Of a stretch of 64,000 nt of DNA, positions 28,342-40,231 are shown piece by piece (position 1 is the stretch's first letter; each line of letters starts with the position of its first letter). The position numbers and the translations under genes are program-made. The notes beneath the pieces are model-generated. The model ran no database searches, was not told where the DNA came from, and worked only from the letters and a program-made list of their open reading frames with translations. This DNA comes from Reclinomonas americana ATCC 50394 (lineage: Eukaryota; Jakobida; Jakobea; Jakobida): positions 27,467 to 91,466 of the forward strand of contig PS015140.1 in NCBI GenBank assembly GCA_048213135.1, written 5' to 3'.

Positions 28342-29552
28342 ATGATGTTGTTTGTGATTTCGTTCTCGCTCACTTTGCGAAACGCGCGCATGAGTGTTCT
28401 CTCTCACTGTTTGGGTTCGTTGATTGTGATCACAAGCAAGGCGTCTTGCTTCCTCTCTATCTCTCCCTCCCTCCCTCTCTGTGCCGTTCGTTTCTTCCGA
28501 CAAGTCGTTTCCTCCTCATCCTTGTCGTGCGTTTCCCGAGTCCAATTGCTGCACCGACTGCACTGTGTGACACACTTCTGATTCGTCCTCCTCCTATCTC
28601 CGTTTTTCCACTCTCATACCGTGTCATCAAGTTGCACCTGGGCTGTTGTACAGATCTTGCAAAGCTGTGTTCCTGCAGCGTTGTTCTCCGCCGCGACCTC
28701 TCTGGTCACTGGTGTCTCAGCCCTATGCACTCTTCTCTCTCTCTATCGCCCTTCTCCTCCCCTCTCTTTCCTTACAGCCACCCCCTTCCCCCTTCTCCAT
28801 CCCTCCCTTCTTCTCCTTTCCCTTCCTTTCCTCCCCTTGCCTTCTTCTCATTTCCCCTCCTTTCCTCCCCTTCCTTCTCTCCCTCTCTCCCTCTCATTCT
28901 TCCCCTCGCTTTCCTCACACCCTCCCTCACCTTAATCTTACCCCCTTCCCCCTATCCCTCCTTCTCCCTCCACCTCCCCTCCCTTTCTCACACCCTCCCC
29001 CCTCCCCCTCTCTCCCCCTTTCCCTCCTTAGAACATCCCCCCCGAGGACCGCGTCAAGGCCCGCGCGAACCGCTTCGGCAAGCAATCGCCCACCGGCTCC
29101 TCAACCCCGCAATCCCTGGCGAGCCCACCGAAGGCCGCCTCTCCTGCCGCTACTGCTCCCGCTCACATTGTAAAACCGACCTCACCGCCGTCGGCTGAGG
29201 AACTCGAGCGAATCGAGAAGCGCAAGCGGAGGTTTGGTGAATTGACGAGCACCACGGCCAAGACCGTTGTGGCCTCGGTGACCTCCACCGCTGTCGAGGT
29301 GTGTGTGTCATGGTCTCTTCTGGACTCGAAACAGCGTTGCTCATCCCCTCTCTTTCCCTCGGGCAGGCCTCGTTGAGCGCCGAGGAGCAGGAGAAGGTGC
29401 GGCAAAGGGCGATGCGCTTTGCGTCACAGGAGGAGAAGGAATTCGAGGAGCGGAAGCGGAGACGGTTGGGCCGGTTTACGTCGGCTGTCGGTGGCGAGGC
29501 CGCGTCGGACGGTGCCGCAGCGCACAATGAGTCGATGGAGGTGCAGTTGTGA
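26065..29552 (+). CDS. Tho1/MOS11/SARNP-like RNA-binding mRNA-export factor
   Basis: 374 residues in three exons: 26065-26736, 29032-29298, 29367-29552. The N-terminal 200 residues are low complexity, Ala/Asp/Ser-rich, with a polyalanine run. The C-terminal half repeats the motif seen in the Tho1_MOS11_C domain: VHRAKRFGIPL, VKARANRFGK, IEKRKRRFGEL and VRQRAMRFAS. In SARNP/CIP29, yeast Tho1 and plant MOS11 these Arg-Phe-Gly motifs contact UAP56/DDX39-type helicase and RNA during nuclear mRNA export. The N-terminal SAP domain usual in SARNP is not recognisable, which resembles MOS11 more. The start MPPKRKQRR gives a basic nuclear-type N-terminus; an upstream in-frame ATG at 26005 is possible. 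The single 2295-base intron after exon 1 is unusually long for this window. Confidence 0.8.
26780..27180. repeat. Three-copy tandem repeat (about 125-130 bp) in the Tho1-like gene intron
   Basis: Units start near 26782, 26912 and 27042 with GGGGACAATA.GAGTGGGCTTGTG. They include a TGTGTGTGCAGCTTG block and a GGGAGCGTTGGC..TGGAGA end. The unit contains splice-acceptor-like TGTGCAG. The first copy is the most diverged. Confidence 0.85.
27463..27636. other. Assembly gap (174 N) within the Tho1-like gene intron
   Basis: It is flanked by CTTTCTCTC on the left and ACGCTGTCTGT on the right, inside a region of roughly 245-base tandem duplication, so it probably reflects a collapsed repeat. Confidence 0.9.
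27640..28080. repeat. Two diverged copies of a roughly 245-bp segment in the same intron
   Basis: 27655-27840 and 27895-28085 share TTGGTTTCTTGTG, CTCTGCTTCAGCGTG.CGTCGAGCA, TTGGGGGACGTTGTTG and GTGCACCTCTCTCT blocks in the same order. A part-copy may precede the gap (near 27330-27460). Confidence 0.85.
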
Positions 29553-30444
29553 GCGCCGGGGGGCCTCGAGGCAGTGCTCTCTTTCTTTCTTTGTGTGTGT
29601 GTCAGTTTCTCATGTGATGGCGACAACTATGCCGTGGTACAGTGTGATGTTTCGAGGGGAGGGGTGAGTGAGAGAAGAGGTGAAAATCATGGGGGTCTCT
29701 CGTCGCTCTCCACCTCGAAAGTGGGCGAAAAGTGAATGTGAAATCGTGTGATTTTACGGGAGCGGATGCAGCGATGAATGTTAAGGCAGCGATGGACACG
29801 GGCGCCATCTCTTGGATCAACAACCGACAAGCCTGCGGTTCTGCGCCAGCAACATTTCCCGATCGCCTCCCCTGCGATCGCAGTCGGCTCACAAACAAGG
29901 AGGTTTTCCGTCACGGAGGAACTCGTTCGCCTGTAGCGATTACAACTCCTCTGCAAGATGCGCAACGTAAAGGCACTGGTGTGGGAGCTTCGTGCAGGTC
30001 AGGCCTCATTCGTGAACTGGCGGGCATTGGGTGTGCCGAGCTGCACGAGAAGGCACTGGTGGGCTCCAAGCAGCTCATCCGCACAGTACCGGTATCGTCG
30101 AGAGCAGGCGATGCTGGCCTCAGCTTCCGCTCCCGTACTCATTTCCTCGGATGACCACGGACTTTCTCCTTTCTCGTGTTCCTCTTCCACTTCTTCCTTC
30201 CTGCTTCCTTCTTGCTTTTCGTCCCTTCTCTTCAATCGTGTCTGCCACTGTGCCATCTTGCCCTTCTCCCTCTCCTTCTCGACAACCTGCCTATTCGCAA
30301 GGGTCTTATGTGCAGAGCGAAGAGCGAGACCTGTGTCAATTGTTCGCAGGCACTGCGCCGTCCCTCTTCCCCACAAGTTACAGAAAGGATTCGTCATTTA
30401 AATGTATTGTGTGGTTGACTATGAGAAGAATACCTGCGCCCTTA
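29553..30444. other. Convergent intergenic region with a doubtful short ORF (29958-30150, +)
   Basis: It lies between the stop of the Tho1-like gene and the stop of the MFS gene. An ATG at 29958 opens a frame beginning MRNVKALVWELRAG and later QYRYRREQAMLASAS. Codon content looks gene-like for about 60 codons before pyrimidine-rich DNA, but no family is recognised and neighbouring frames are also open. A small gene or a first exon is possible. The rest shows nothing recognisable. Confidence 0.3.
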
Positions 30445-33400
30445 TCACGACGCCTTGGTGGGCGACAGCACGAGCGTGCCGTTGCTGCTGGCAGTGACCT
30501 GCATGGATTTGTCATCTGCGAGACAAATTGTAAGGACGCAGCGCTGCCATCGCTCCTCCTTGCACACAGTCGCTCCTCTTCTCGCTGTCGCTGCGTCGCT
30601 CCTCTTCTCGCTGTCGCTGCGTCGCTCCTCTTCTCGCTCTGTCGCTGCGTCGCTCCTCATCTCGCTCCGTCACTGCGTCGCTCCTCCTCTCGCTGCGTCG
30701 CTGCGTCGCTCCTCCTCTCGCTGTCGCTGCGTCGCTCCTCTTCTCGCTGCGTCGCTGCGTCGCTCCTCTTCTCGCTCTGTCGCTGCGTCGCTCCTCTTCT
30801 CGCTNNNNNNNNNNNNNNNNNNNNTCGCTGCGTCGCTCCACCTCTCGCTATCGCTGCGTCGCTCCTCTTCTCGCTATCGCTGCGTCGCTCCTCTTCTCGC
30901 CGTGAACTCACCTGGCAGTGGCACATCTTCGCCCATCATGCGAATGTCGACGGCGTGGCGCAGGTACGTGCGGCGAGCAATCAGGAAGGCCGCCAGGCCG
31001 AGGAAACCACCGGTCACCAGCGGCACCCACGGCATGGGCGTCGAGACGAACGACGGGTGTGTGAAGAGGCTGAGAAGGCCGAGGAAGAGGTACTTGCCGG
31101 AGGAGGTGGCTGTGGATAATCAGCAAGTCATGGCGAAGAAATAAGCGCATCATCTTCTCACTCACCGAGGGTGGTGAGTGCACCGGTGGCGCCAAACAAC
31201 TTGCCCTGGTGATCACGCGAGACGGCTTCGGAGAGCAGGCCGTTGACCGCCATGCTGCTGACGTAGAAGAGGCTGTTGGGGATCAGCAGGAGGTATACTT
31301 GCCATGACTGCGATGGGGAGAAGGGAGGGGGTGAGGGGAAGTGAGGGGAAGGGAGGGTGAGGGGTAAGGAGGGGTTAAGGGAGGGGAAAAAGTAACGATG
31401 AAGGGAGAGGAGAATGCCAGTGGGAAGAGAGAAGGAAAGAAGAACAAAGGAATGACGGCGGGAGAGAGATCAGAAGATAGAGAGAGAGAAGAAGAAGAGG
31501 GCGAGAAGAGAGAAGGAAAGTGAAGCGAGCAAGATGCCAGTTTTCTTATTTCCTTTCTCCCTTACTCTCAGCTGTTTCGTCGCTTTCCGTCTTCTTTGTC
31601 TGCCCGCTATCGTGGCGACGAGACACACCGCAGGTTCTCCTTCTCACTCTCTCCACCTCTTGCTCTCCTCAATTTCACTCTCACTCTCTTCATAAGAAAT
31701 CCTCCCTCTCGCCCTGAGACTTTTTTCCAGCTGCTCAGTCCCGTATCGCGTTGCCTGCCACTTGGCTGCCGCTGTTGTAGTTGTAACAACGAGGTACGCT
31801 GCAGCACTGCCTCTTGCTCTCTGTCTGTTTCTCGTTCTCTATCTGTTTCTCTCCCTCTCCAACTCTCTCTCTCTCTCTCTCTCTCTCTCNNNNNNNNNNN
31901 NNNNNNNNNCTCTCTCTCTCTCTCTCTCTCTCTTCTCCCTCCCTCGATTCACTCTCTCCCCCTCCCATTCTCTCCTCCTCCTCCTTTCCCTCTTACCCCC
32001 ACGCACATTAGTGGACATGGCAAGCCCAAAGTAGGCCACCATGAGACACGCAAGACCGATCAACGACGTGGTCGGCCGCCCAAAGTGCTTCACGACTCGC
32101 TTCAGCAGCACGCCCTGCACAATGCACGCCAGAACGCCTGCCGCCACCACCAACCACAAGTCAGCAATCAATCAATCAACAATAACGTGCCCTCTTTCCC
32201 TACCAGAGAAAGCCAACGACGAGTACGTCTGGCGCGAGGTCCACTCGAGTTGCATTTGCGCAAAGAAGGCCCACGTGGAGGTCATCGCCTGCACCGCCAT
32301 GTAGATCAAGAACAGCAGTCTCGCCAGGCTCCAAATGAGTGGCGAGCTCAGCAGCGATCTGCACACAATCAAAGCTCAGTCATCTCCTTCTTATTGTGCG
32401 CACTCCCTGCAAACCTCACAAGCTTTCTCGTTTCAGTCATGCTTTTGCACTCCGTCCCTCACTCCCATCTCCCTCCTTCGCTCAGCTCTCTCTCTCTCTC
32501 TCCTCATTGAGAAAGGGTGAGAGGAGAAGAGAGGAGAGAAGGAGAGTAGAGGACCGGAGAGGAGGGACAGAACAGGAGAACAAAGAAGAGGCACGACAAG
32601 AGGGGAGAGGAGAGAGCAGGAAAGAAGAGAGAGGAGGAGGGGACAGGACAGGAGAACAAAGAAGAGGCACGACAAGAGGGGAGAGGAGAGAGCAGGAGAG
32701 AAGAGAGAGGAGGAGGGGGAGATCTCTCTCTCTCTCTCCCTTCCCCCTCCTCCCCTTCCCTTCCCTTCTCTCTCTCTCTCTCTCCCCTTTCCCTCTCCAC
32801 AGGGACGCAACGACACACTCTGCAGCGGCGACACATCATTCCACCGCAGACTCTTCAACTCGGCCACCGACGAGATCAACGAGTGATGCCGCGAGCGATC
32901 GAGCGTCTCCTCAAACGCCACCAGCACATACACCAGCGCCACGGCCAGTGTGCAGGCAGCTGCAGCGCTGATCTCGCGTGCCGACCAGCCCGCATGTGTC
33001 AGGTACGCTCCCAACGCCGGCCCGAGCATGAATCCGATGCCTGCCGCCACATGAGTCGGAGGAGAATGAGGAGAAGAGGAAGACACTTGGTGGCACGCAC
33101 CAAACGACATGCCCATGAGTCCGAATCGCGTCGTCCGCTGTGCCGGCGTGCTCACATCGGCAATCACGGCCTGGTTGATCGAAAAGTGCACGGTGGAGAT
33201 GCCGGCGAGGCACTTGGCGAACACGACCATCGACACGCGATGCGAACCGCTCAGTACCCAGTACTCCACAATTCCGCCAATCATCGCGTACACCAACATC
33301 GGCTTGCGCCCAACGCTTTTGCAAAGGAAAAGAGTCAGCATGCAACTGCAATGATCCGAACACGGTGTTTTTCGCGCGCTTTTCTCTGTGCCTCACCGAT

Positions 33401-33824
33401 CACTGAGTGCGCCGAGCAGCGGAGTCAGGAAGCACAACAGAAGGCTCTTGGTTCCATCGCCGACTCCGGCGTAGAACGAGGCCTCGGAGATGACTTGATC
33501 GCGCGATGCTTGCACGCCTTTTCTGGCAAAGTCTGTGTGCAGAGAAGAGAGTGAGGCAGAGCATTGTGTGTGCCAAGTCAACAGAGAGGCGCACACACCT
33601 TCTTCCACCAGTGAGCGGAGCAGGAGTGGCGAGGTGACATTGGTGAGACCGATGGCGAGAGAGACGAGAGTTTGCACGAGAATGACTGAGGCCAGTGTGC
33701 GACGAGGGTTGGCGTGGCTGAGAGGAGAGGTGGGTTCACCGGAGGATGCGCTGTCGGGTTGCATTTCTCTCTCTGCGACGAGGAGAAGGGAGACGGATCG
33801 GTTGGCAGGAGGGACACTTGTCAT
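30445..33824 (-). CDS. Major facilitator superfamily transporter (TetA-like, 12 TM)
   Basis: 500 residues. Minus-strand exons: 33824-33599, 33532-33397, 33315-33101, 33040-32812, 32358-32204, 32137-32007, 31307-31166, 31109-30912, 30515-30445. After a polar N-terminus the first helix begins LASVILVQTLVSLAIGL. MFS motif A, GALSDRVGRKP, is split exactly by the exon 2/3 junction. FGLMGMSFG and GIGFMLGPALGAYL follow in helices 4-5, like TetA/MFSD-type drug:H+ antiporters. The second half contains VKHFGRPTTSLIGLACLMVAY and a last hydrophobic pair before a polar tail. Twelve helices and cytoplasmic ends are expected. The substrate cannot be inferred; TetA-like eukaryotic members include the MFSD10/MFSD14 type. 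The start was chosen at the only in-frame ATG near the frame's 5' end. Confidence 0.88.
30565..30905. repeat. Tandem repeat TCGCTGCGTCGCTCCTCTTC with a 20-N gap at 30805-30824
   Basis: Units of about 22-31 bases fill the last intron (30516-30911) of the MFS gene. Variation in CTCTGTCG, CTGTCG and CTGCGTCG is grouped in neighbours. Confidence 0.9.
31860..31940. repeat. (CT)n microsatellite with a 20-N gap at 31890-31909
   Basis: Intron between MFS exons 6 and 7 (31308-32006). The remaining intron is pyrimidine-rich with no coding signal. Confidence 0.9.
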
Positions 33825-34844
<1,020 letters not shown>

Positions 34845-37800
34845 CTAGTCGGTCACTTCCTCGATGCCGACGCCACCCACAGCACCAAGCGCATTGGTGA
34901 AATCGGGCAAGACGGTGCCGAAGATGCGTTCCACAAGCCCGCGAGTGTGTTGACGTATGAATAGCATCACCCTGCCGGACACCCGGGCGGTGTACGCAGA
35001 ACCGAACGCCGTGCTGCGAAGAAGAGTCACACGATCCACCGCAGGAGTCACCAGATCTGCCTGCTCATGAAGAGACACTTCATCTCCAGTAAACAGTGAC
35101 CACACTCGCACTGTATTGTCAGACCCGCCACTTATAATGTGCTGGCCATCGGGTGTCACTGCCACTGCAAACACCCGACTCGTGTGGCCTTCCAGTCGGC
35201 GTACCTCCTCACCACTTGCCATTGACCACAACCTCAGAGTATTGTCATTACTGCCACTTACAATGTGCTGACCATCGGGTGTCACTGCCACTGCAAATAC
35301 CGCGCCAGTGTGGCCTTCCAGTCGCCGTACCTCCTCGCCACTTGCCATCGACCACATCCTTACATCGTCCCCGTCGTTGGAGATGAACAAACTCCCGCTG
35401 CAACTCACAATGTGCTGCCCATCGGGTGTTACAGCCACTGCCGACACCGACTCTGTGTGCCCCTCCAGTCGGCGCACCTCCTCGCCATTTGCCAGCGACC
35501 ACACTCGTACAGTCTTGTCGAAACTGCCACTCACAATGTGCTGGCCATCCGGCGTCACTGTCACCGCAAACACCCTCTCCGTGTTGTCCTCCAATCGGCG
35601 CACCTCCTCACCACTTGCCAGCGACCACACCCGTATAGTCTTGTCCTCACTGCCACTCACAATGTGCAGGCCATCGGGTGTCACCGCCACTGCCCACACC
35701 TTATCCGTGTGGCCTTCCAGTCGGCGCATCTCCTCGCCACTTGCCAGTGACCACACCCGTACAGTCTTGTCCCAACTGCCACTAACAATGTGCTGGCCAT
35801 CAGGTGTCACTGCCACTGCAAGCACCCTACTCGTGTGGCCTTCCAGTCGGCACACCTCCTCGCCACTCGACAGCGACCACACCAGTACCGTCTTGTCCCA
35901 ACTGCCACTCACAACATGCTGGCCATTGGGTGTCACTGCCACTGTATACACCCAATCTGTGTGACCTTCCAGTCGGCGTACCTCCTCGCCACTTGCCACA
36001 GACCACATCCGCACAGTCTCGTCCCCACTGCCACTCACAATGTGCTGGCCATCGGGTGCCACTGCCACTGCCCACACCCTACTCGTGTGACCTTCCAATC
36101 GGCGCACCTCCTCGCCACTTGCCACCGACCACATCCGCACAGTCTTGTCATCACTGCCACTCAGAATGCGCTGGCCATCGGGTGTCACTGCCACTGCAGA
36201 TACCGATCTCGCGTGGCCTTCGAGTCGGCGCACCTCCTCGCCACTTGCCGCCGACCACACCCGCACAGTATTGTCATCGCTGCCACTCACGATGAACTGC
36301 CCATCGGGTGTCACTGCCACTGCATACACCCTACTCGTGTGCCCTTCCAGTCGGCGCACCTCCTCGCCACTTGCCACCGACCACACTCGTATAGTCCCGT
36401 CCCCACTGCCACTCACAATGTGATGGCCATCGGGTGTCACTGCCACTGCATGCACCGAATTCGTGTGGCCTTCCAGTCGGCGCACCTCCTCGCCACTTGC
36501 CACCGACCACACCCATACAGTCCCGCCTTCACAGCCACTCACAATGTGCTGGCCATCGGGCGTCACTGCTACTGCATTCACCCCATTCGTGTGGCCTTCC
36601 AGTCGGCGCACCTCCTCGCCACTTGCCACCGACCACACCCGTACAGTCATATCCCAACTGCCGCTCACAATGTGCTGGCCATCAGGTGTCACTGCCACTG
36701 CAAGCACCCTACTCGTGTGGCCTTCCAGTCGACGCACCTCCTCGCCACTTGCCACCGACCACATCCGCACAGTCTTGTCCCAACTGCCACTCACAATATG
36801 TTGACCGTCAGGAGTGACAGCAACAGACACAACATAGCTGGTGTGCCCGACCATCGGCTTCCTCGGCCACCTCACATCCGTCACATCCGCCCCTCTGAAA
36901 TCCGCCTCTCTCGCATACGCCATGCACACATTCACCCCACGCAATTCAGCTGCACACCACACCGTCCTGTGCATCACCACATCCCTCAAATCCGCACCCC
37001 TCACTCGCACACCCGACAGATCTCGCCCACTGAACGACACTTGCGCCACACACAACACCGTTGCCGCATTCGCCGCTGCCGTCACCACTCTCTCCTCATC
37101 CACCTCGCGTGACATCTCAATCACCTCCCACAACCTCGCTTGCAATGCAGGAGACCGTCGCACCACCTCGGCCACCTGCTCCACCAGCGATGGTCGATCG
37201 TTCAGCAGCCGCACAGACAACACATGCTGCTGCACATCTTGCACCGACAATCTCCTCTCCTCATCCCACGTCTCCCACGCAAACACATGCCGCGCCACAC
37301 AGTGCTCCAGCAGCGAACCCCACTGCGTCGTCCCATACCGTCGCACAATTGGACAACACACTCGCACATGCTGGTTCTTGTGACCGAGGAACTTGTCAAA
37401 CGGTCCCTCTTCCGCACGTCGCACGGTGAGTGGTGCACCATCAAAGTCATCCTCACTTGATTGACTCTCCATCACGGACACACGAACCACATTCCTCTCG
37501 TGCATCAACCGCGCCAGCCCCTCACAGAATGCCAGACACGTCTCCTCACTCGGCACACGCTCCGCACCGAGACGCGTCTGCCTCTCCTGCTCCCTCACAA
37601 TCCACTGTCGAATGAATCGGTCAAACACATCGCACCGAGTCGGTCGCAGCACGCCACTCGCCACCAACTGCGGCAACACACGAGCCACCACTGCCAGCAG
37701 GAAGGGATTCGACACCAATGCATCCAGTCCATGCACCTTTTTCAGTGCACGAATGTACTCCTCGGCAGTCGACCATCGCACTTCGCCACCGTCATCATCA

Positions 37801-39644
37801 TCATCAATACCCACTTGCACCAGTCTCACGAAATACTCCTCAATCTGCTCTTTGTTGAACGGTGCAATGTGTCGCTCCATCAACTGCTGAACGCACAACT
37901 GTCCTCGTGCATCCACTGGTGCAAAGTACCGTCGATACTGCGCTGCAGCGCCCAGTGCCGTCAGTGCATAATCGCCTCGACACGTGATAATCACCTTCAG
38001 ATCGCGACACACATCCAGCTGGTTCTTGACAAACAGATTCACACCACGATACAACTCGTCGTACCCATCAAGTAACAACAGCAGTGGTTCCTCCTTCAAC
38101 CGTCGCACGTCCGATTCCAATCCCAACTCGGGTGACAGTCGCTCCAGTGCCTCCTCCAATAATCGCTCGTCGGCATTGCGCAGTGCGCCGAGAGGCACAC
38201 GCACAGGCACTCGTCTGCTTTCTCTCGTCTGCCACTGCCGCCACGCTCGTTCGGCCAGCACCGACATCGTGGTGGTCTTGCCGGCTCCACTGTTGCCAAA
38301 GAGCACCAGCACACGATGGGAGGTGTTGGTGTCGGAGAGGAACACAGTCACCTCCGTCAACAGATCCGTCATCTTGTCTCGCGACGAGACATCACGATCA
38401 CGTGAACACAGCAGTGGCACATACATCTGCATGTCCTGGTGCACACTCTCGTCGTGCTGATAGAATGAGAGCTCACGCACAGCCAGTCGATGCAGTCGCT
38501 CCTCGAATGTGCTGATGATGTGCTGAACGTGACGCGCCTCTCGAATCCGCGCCGCAAAACCGTCAATCTCGTCGGCAGGCAGCTGCAACTTGCCAAGGAG
38601 TGTAAGGAACGTGCCATAGTCACCGAGACACTCATGAACGCTGAACTCGGTCCATGCCCACGAACCGTGAACCAGTTCGTTCCGCACTTTACGCAACAGC
38701 TCCAGCGCCTTGCGTTCATCAACGTCGTCAATCAGAAGCATCTGGCGACCGTCACCAAGCACAAAGCCACCAAACAGCAAGATGGATGCCAAGGCCGTCA
38801 CGTCAAAGGTGTCACACGGAGGGTCGGAGGCGGGATCGGAATCAAAGGCAGACTTCCAGTCGAGCATGTGCTGCTGCTGCTGCGCAAACAACTTGACTCG
38901 ACCGGGGACGAGAGGTGCATGCTGATCGTGCCACGTCTTGATCGTTGTTGGATGCCAGAACAATGGTGGCATCCACACATCGGGAGTCCACGCCCGCACA
39001 TCAAAGTCGGGAAGATCGCGACTGAACTGCGCCAGCGCGCGTTGACAGCGCAGACGCACGGCCTCCTCCACCACCTCAAAGGCCATGTTAATGCGCTGCG
39101 AGTTGATCATGCTGTGCGTGCACACACAGACACAGTCAGCACGGACTAGCATCGAGTGAAGAACAAGGAAGGGACGAGGGCAAGCAAAACAAACCGCGTC
39201 ACTCTCTCCGAGTTGCTGTGCGAGGACATGAGAGTGAGAAGAATGCTTTACACAGAGGACGGTTCACAAAGCACACCTTCCACTCTCACTTCCACTCCCT
39301 CCACTCGACAGCAGCGCCGAGCCAAGCGTCAGACGGACGACAAGATGAGTGGATGAGGTGATGCCGAGATCCTCCAGCTCCAAGACGTCAGCCTTGGCCA
39401 CCTTGTATGGTACAGGCTTCTCCACCCCCACAATCTCCATCTCCCCATCTCCACTCTTCTCACGCAGCAAGCGAGTGGCCTCGCGCAGCAAGTCCGCCAG
39501 AGTGGACATGGCCGACATGCCCTCCACCACCACCGACAGCGACGAATCATGCGCCGCACTCACATGCACAGAGAACTGTGACACACACAAGGCAGTGAGC
39601 ACACACAGCGAAAGGGAAAAGAAAACAAATAAACGCACCGACAT
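34845..39644 (-). CDS. NLR-like STAND protein: N-terminal domain, NACHT, pentapeptide repeats, 14 WD40 repeats
   Basis: 1523 residues. Minus-strand exons: 39644-39639 (only ATG TCG), 39575-39277, 39111-34845. The first 100 residues form a small domain of unclear, perhaps ubiquitin-like, type. A helical region follows. The NACHT NTPase has its P-loop FGNSGAGKTTT near residue 373 and Walker B LLLLDGYDEL near residue 450. At about 794-848 there are pentapeptide-type repeats (LSGVRVRGADLRDV). Residues 854-1440 contain fourteen WD40 repeats, equal to two seven-blade propellers. NACHT-WD40 STAND proteins (fungal HET-E/HET-D, NWD families, animal NWD1, bacterial STANDs) act as switches: ligand binding to the repeats releases nucleotide-driven oligomerisation and recruits an N-terminal effector. 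The repeats are very alike, so the sensor probably evolves by unit shuffling. A recognition role is inferred; the ligand and effector mechanism are unknown. Confidence 0.9.
35095..36854 (-). repeat. 14-unit, 126-bp WD40 repeat array of the NLR-like gene
   Basis: Fourteen units of 42 codons, most beginning LEGHT and ending VRVWSLASGEEVRR. Unit 11 has LEDNT in place of LEGHT. Unit 12 carries an insertion of about seven residues (SLFISNDGDD). Units 2 and 9 are almost identical in DNA and lie seven units apart, one propeller's length. Confidence 0.93.
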
Positions 39645-40231
39645 AGTGTGCGTGGTGTTCTGTTCTCCGTTGTGTTTATCACAAATTCCTGTCAATGAAG
39701 TTGTCGCAGCTGGCGGGTTTCTTCAGTGACATCGATCCTTGCAAGCCAAACCAAGCCGGGAAGAGAGGGCATGCCTTGACCAGTTCGCTGATGATTCCGA
39801 AGGAAGGAACAGGCTGCAGGCCGTTCGTGACCCCCTTGCTGACAGCCCACTGCGAACGACGAAGGCTGAACCCGGTTGGAAGAAATCCAGCACTGCTGAG
39901 CAGAACCTGAAAGGAAAAAGATTGACGAGAGCGTCTTGCGTGTCACAAGTAACCCGCTTGCTAATGGCAAGCAAGTCACTGCCCAACCCACTGCGAAGGA
40001 GGCTGGCTGGACCGGTAATCTGCTTGTCGACAAGCCTGGAAATGAAACCGACGGATTCGATTAGGCACAGGCTGAGCGTTGTGCGTAATCCCCTTGCAGA
40101 TAGGAGACATGTCGGTGCTCAGTCCACCACGGAGAACGCTGGCAGGATCAGAGATCAACAAGACCATGGCACTGAGTGGTGGCCTGCCCACTGCGCTGAT
40201 AAAAAGCATTTGGGTCTTCGATTTACAGTCG
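39645..40231. other. Intergenic region between the NLR-like gene and cathepsin C, with three diverged roughly 140-bp repeats
   Basis: Both neighbours are on the minus strand, so the NLR promoter should lie here. Positions of about 39815-39900, 39935-40020 and 40065-40150 share CTTGC..A, CCCACTGCGAA/CCACCACGGAGAA and GCTGGC/GCTGAAC blocks in the same order. They look like old tandem copies. No TATA box stands out. Confidence 0.5.

Noticed and set aside
35153-37112. Long plus-strand open frames across the NLR-like gene
   Set aside because: Antisense shadows of 126-bp WD40 units; the minus-strand protein has clear NACHT and WD40 motifs.
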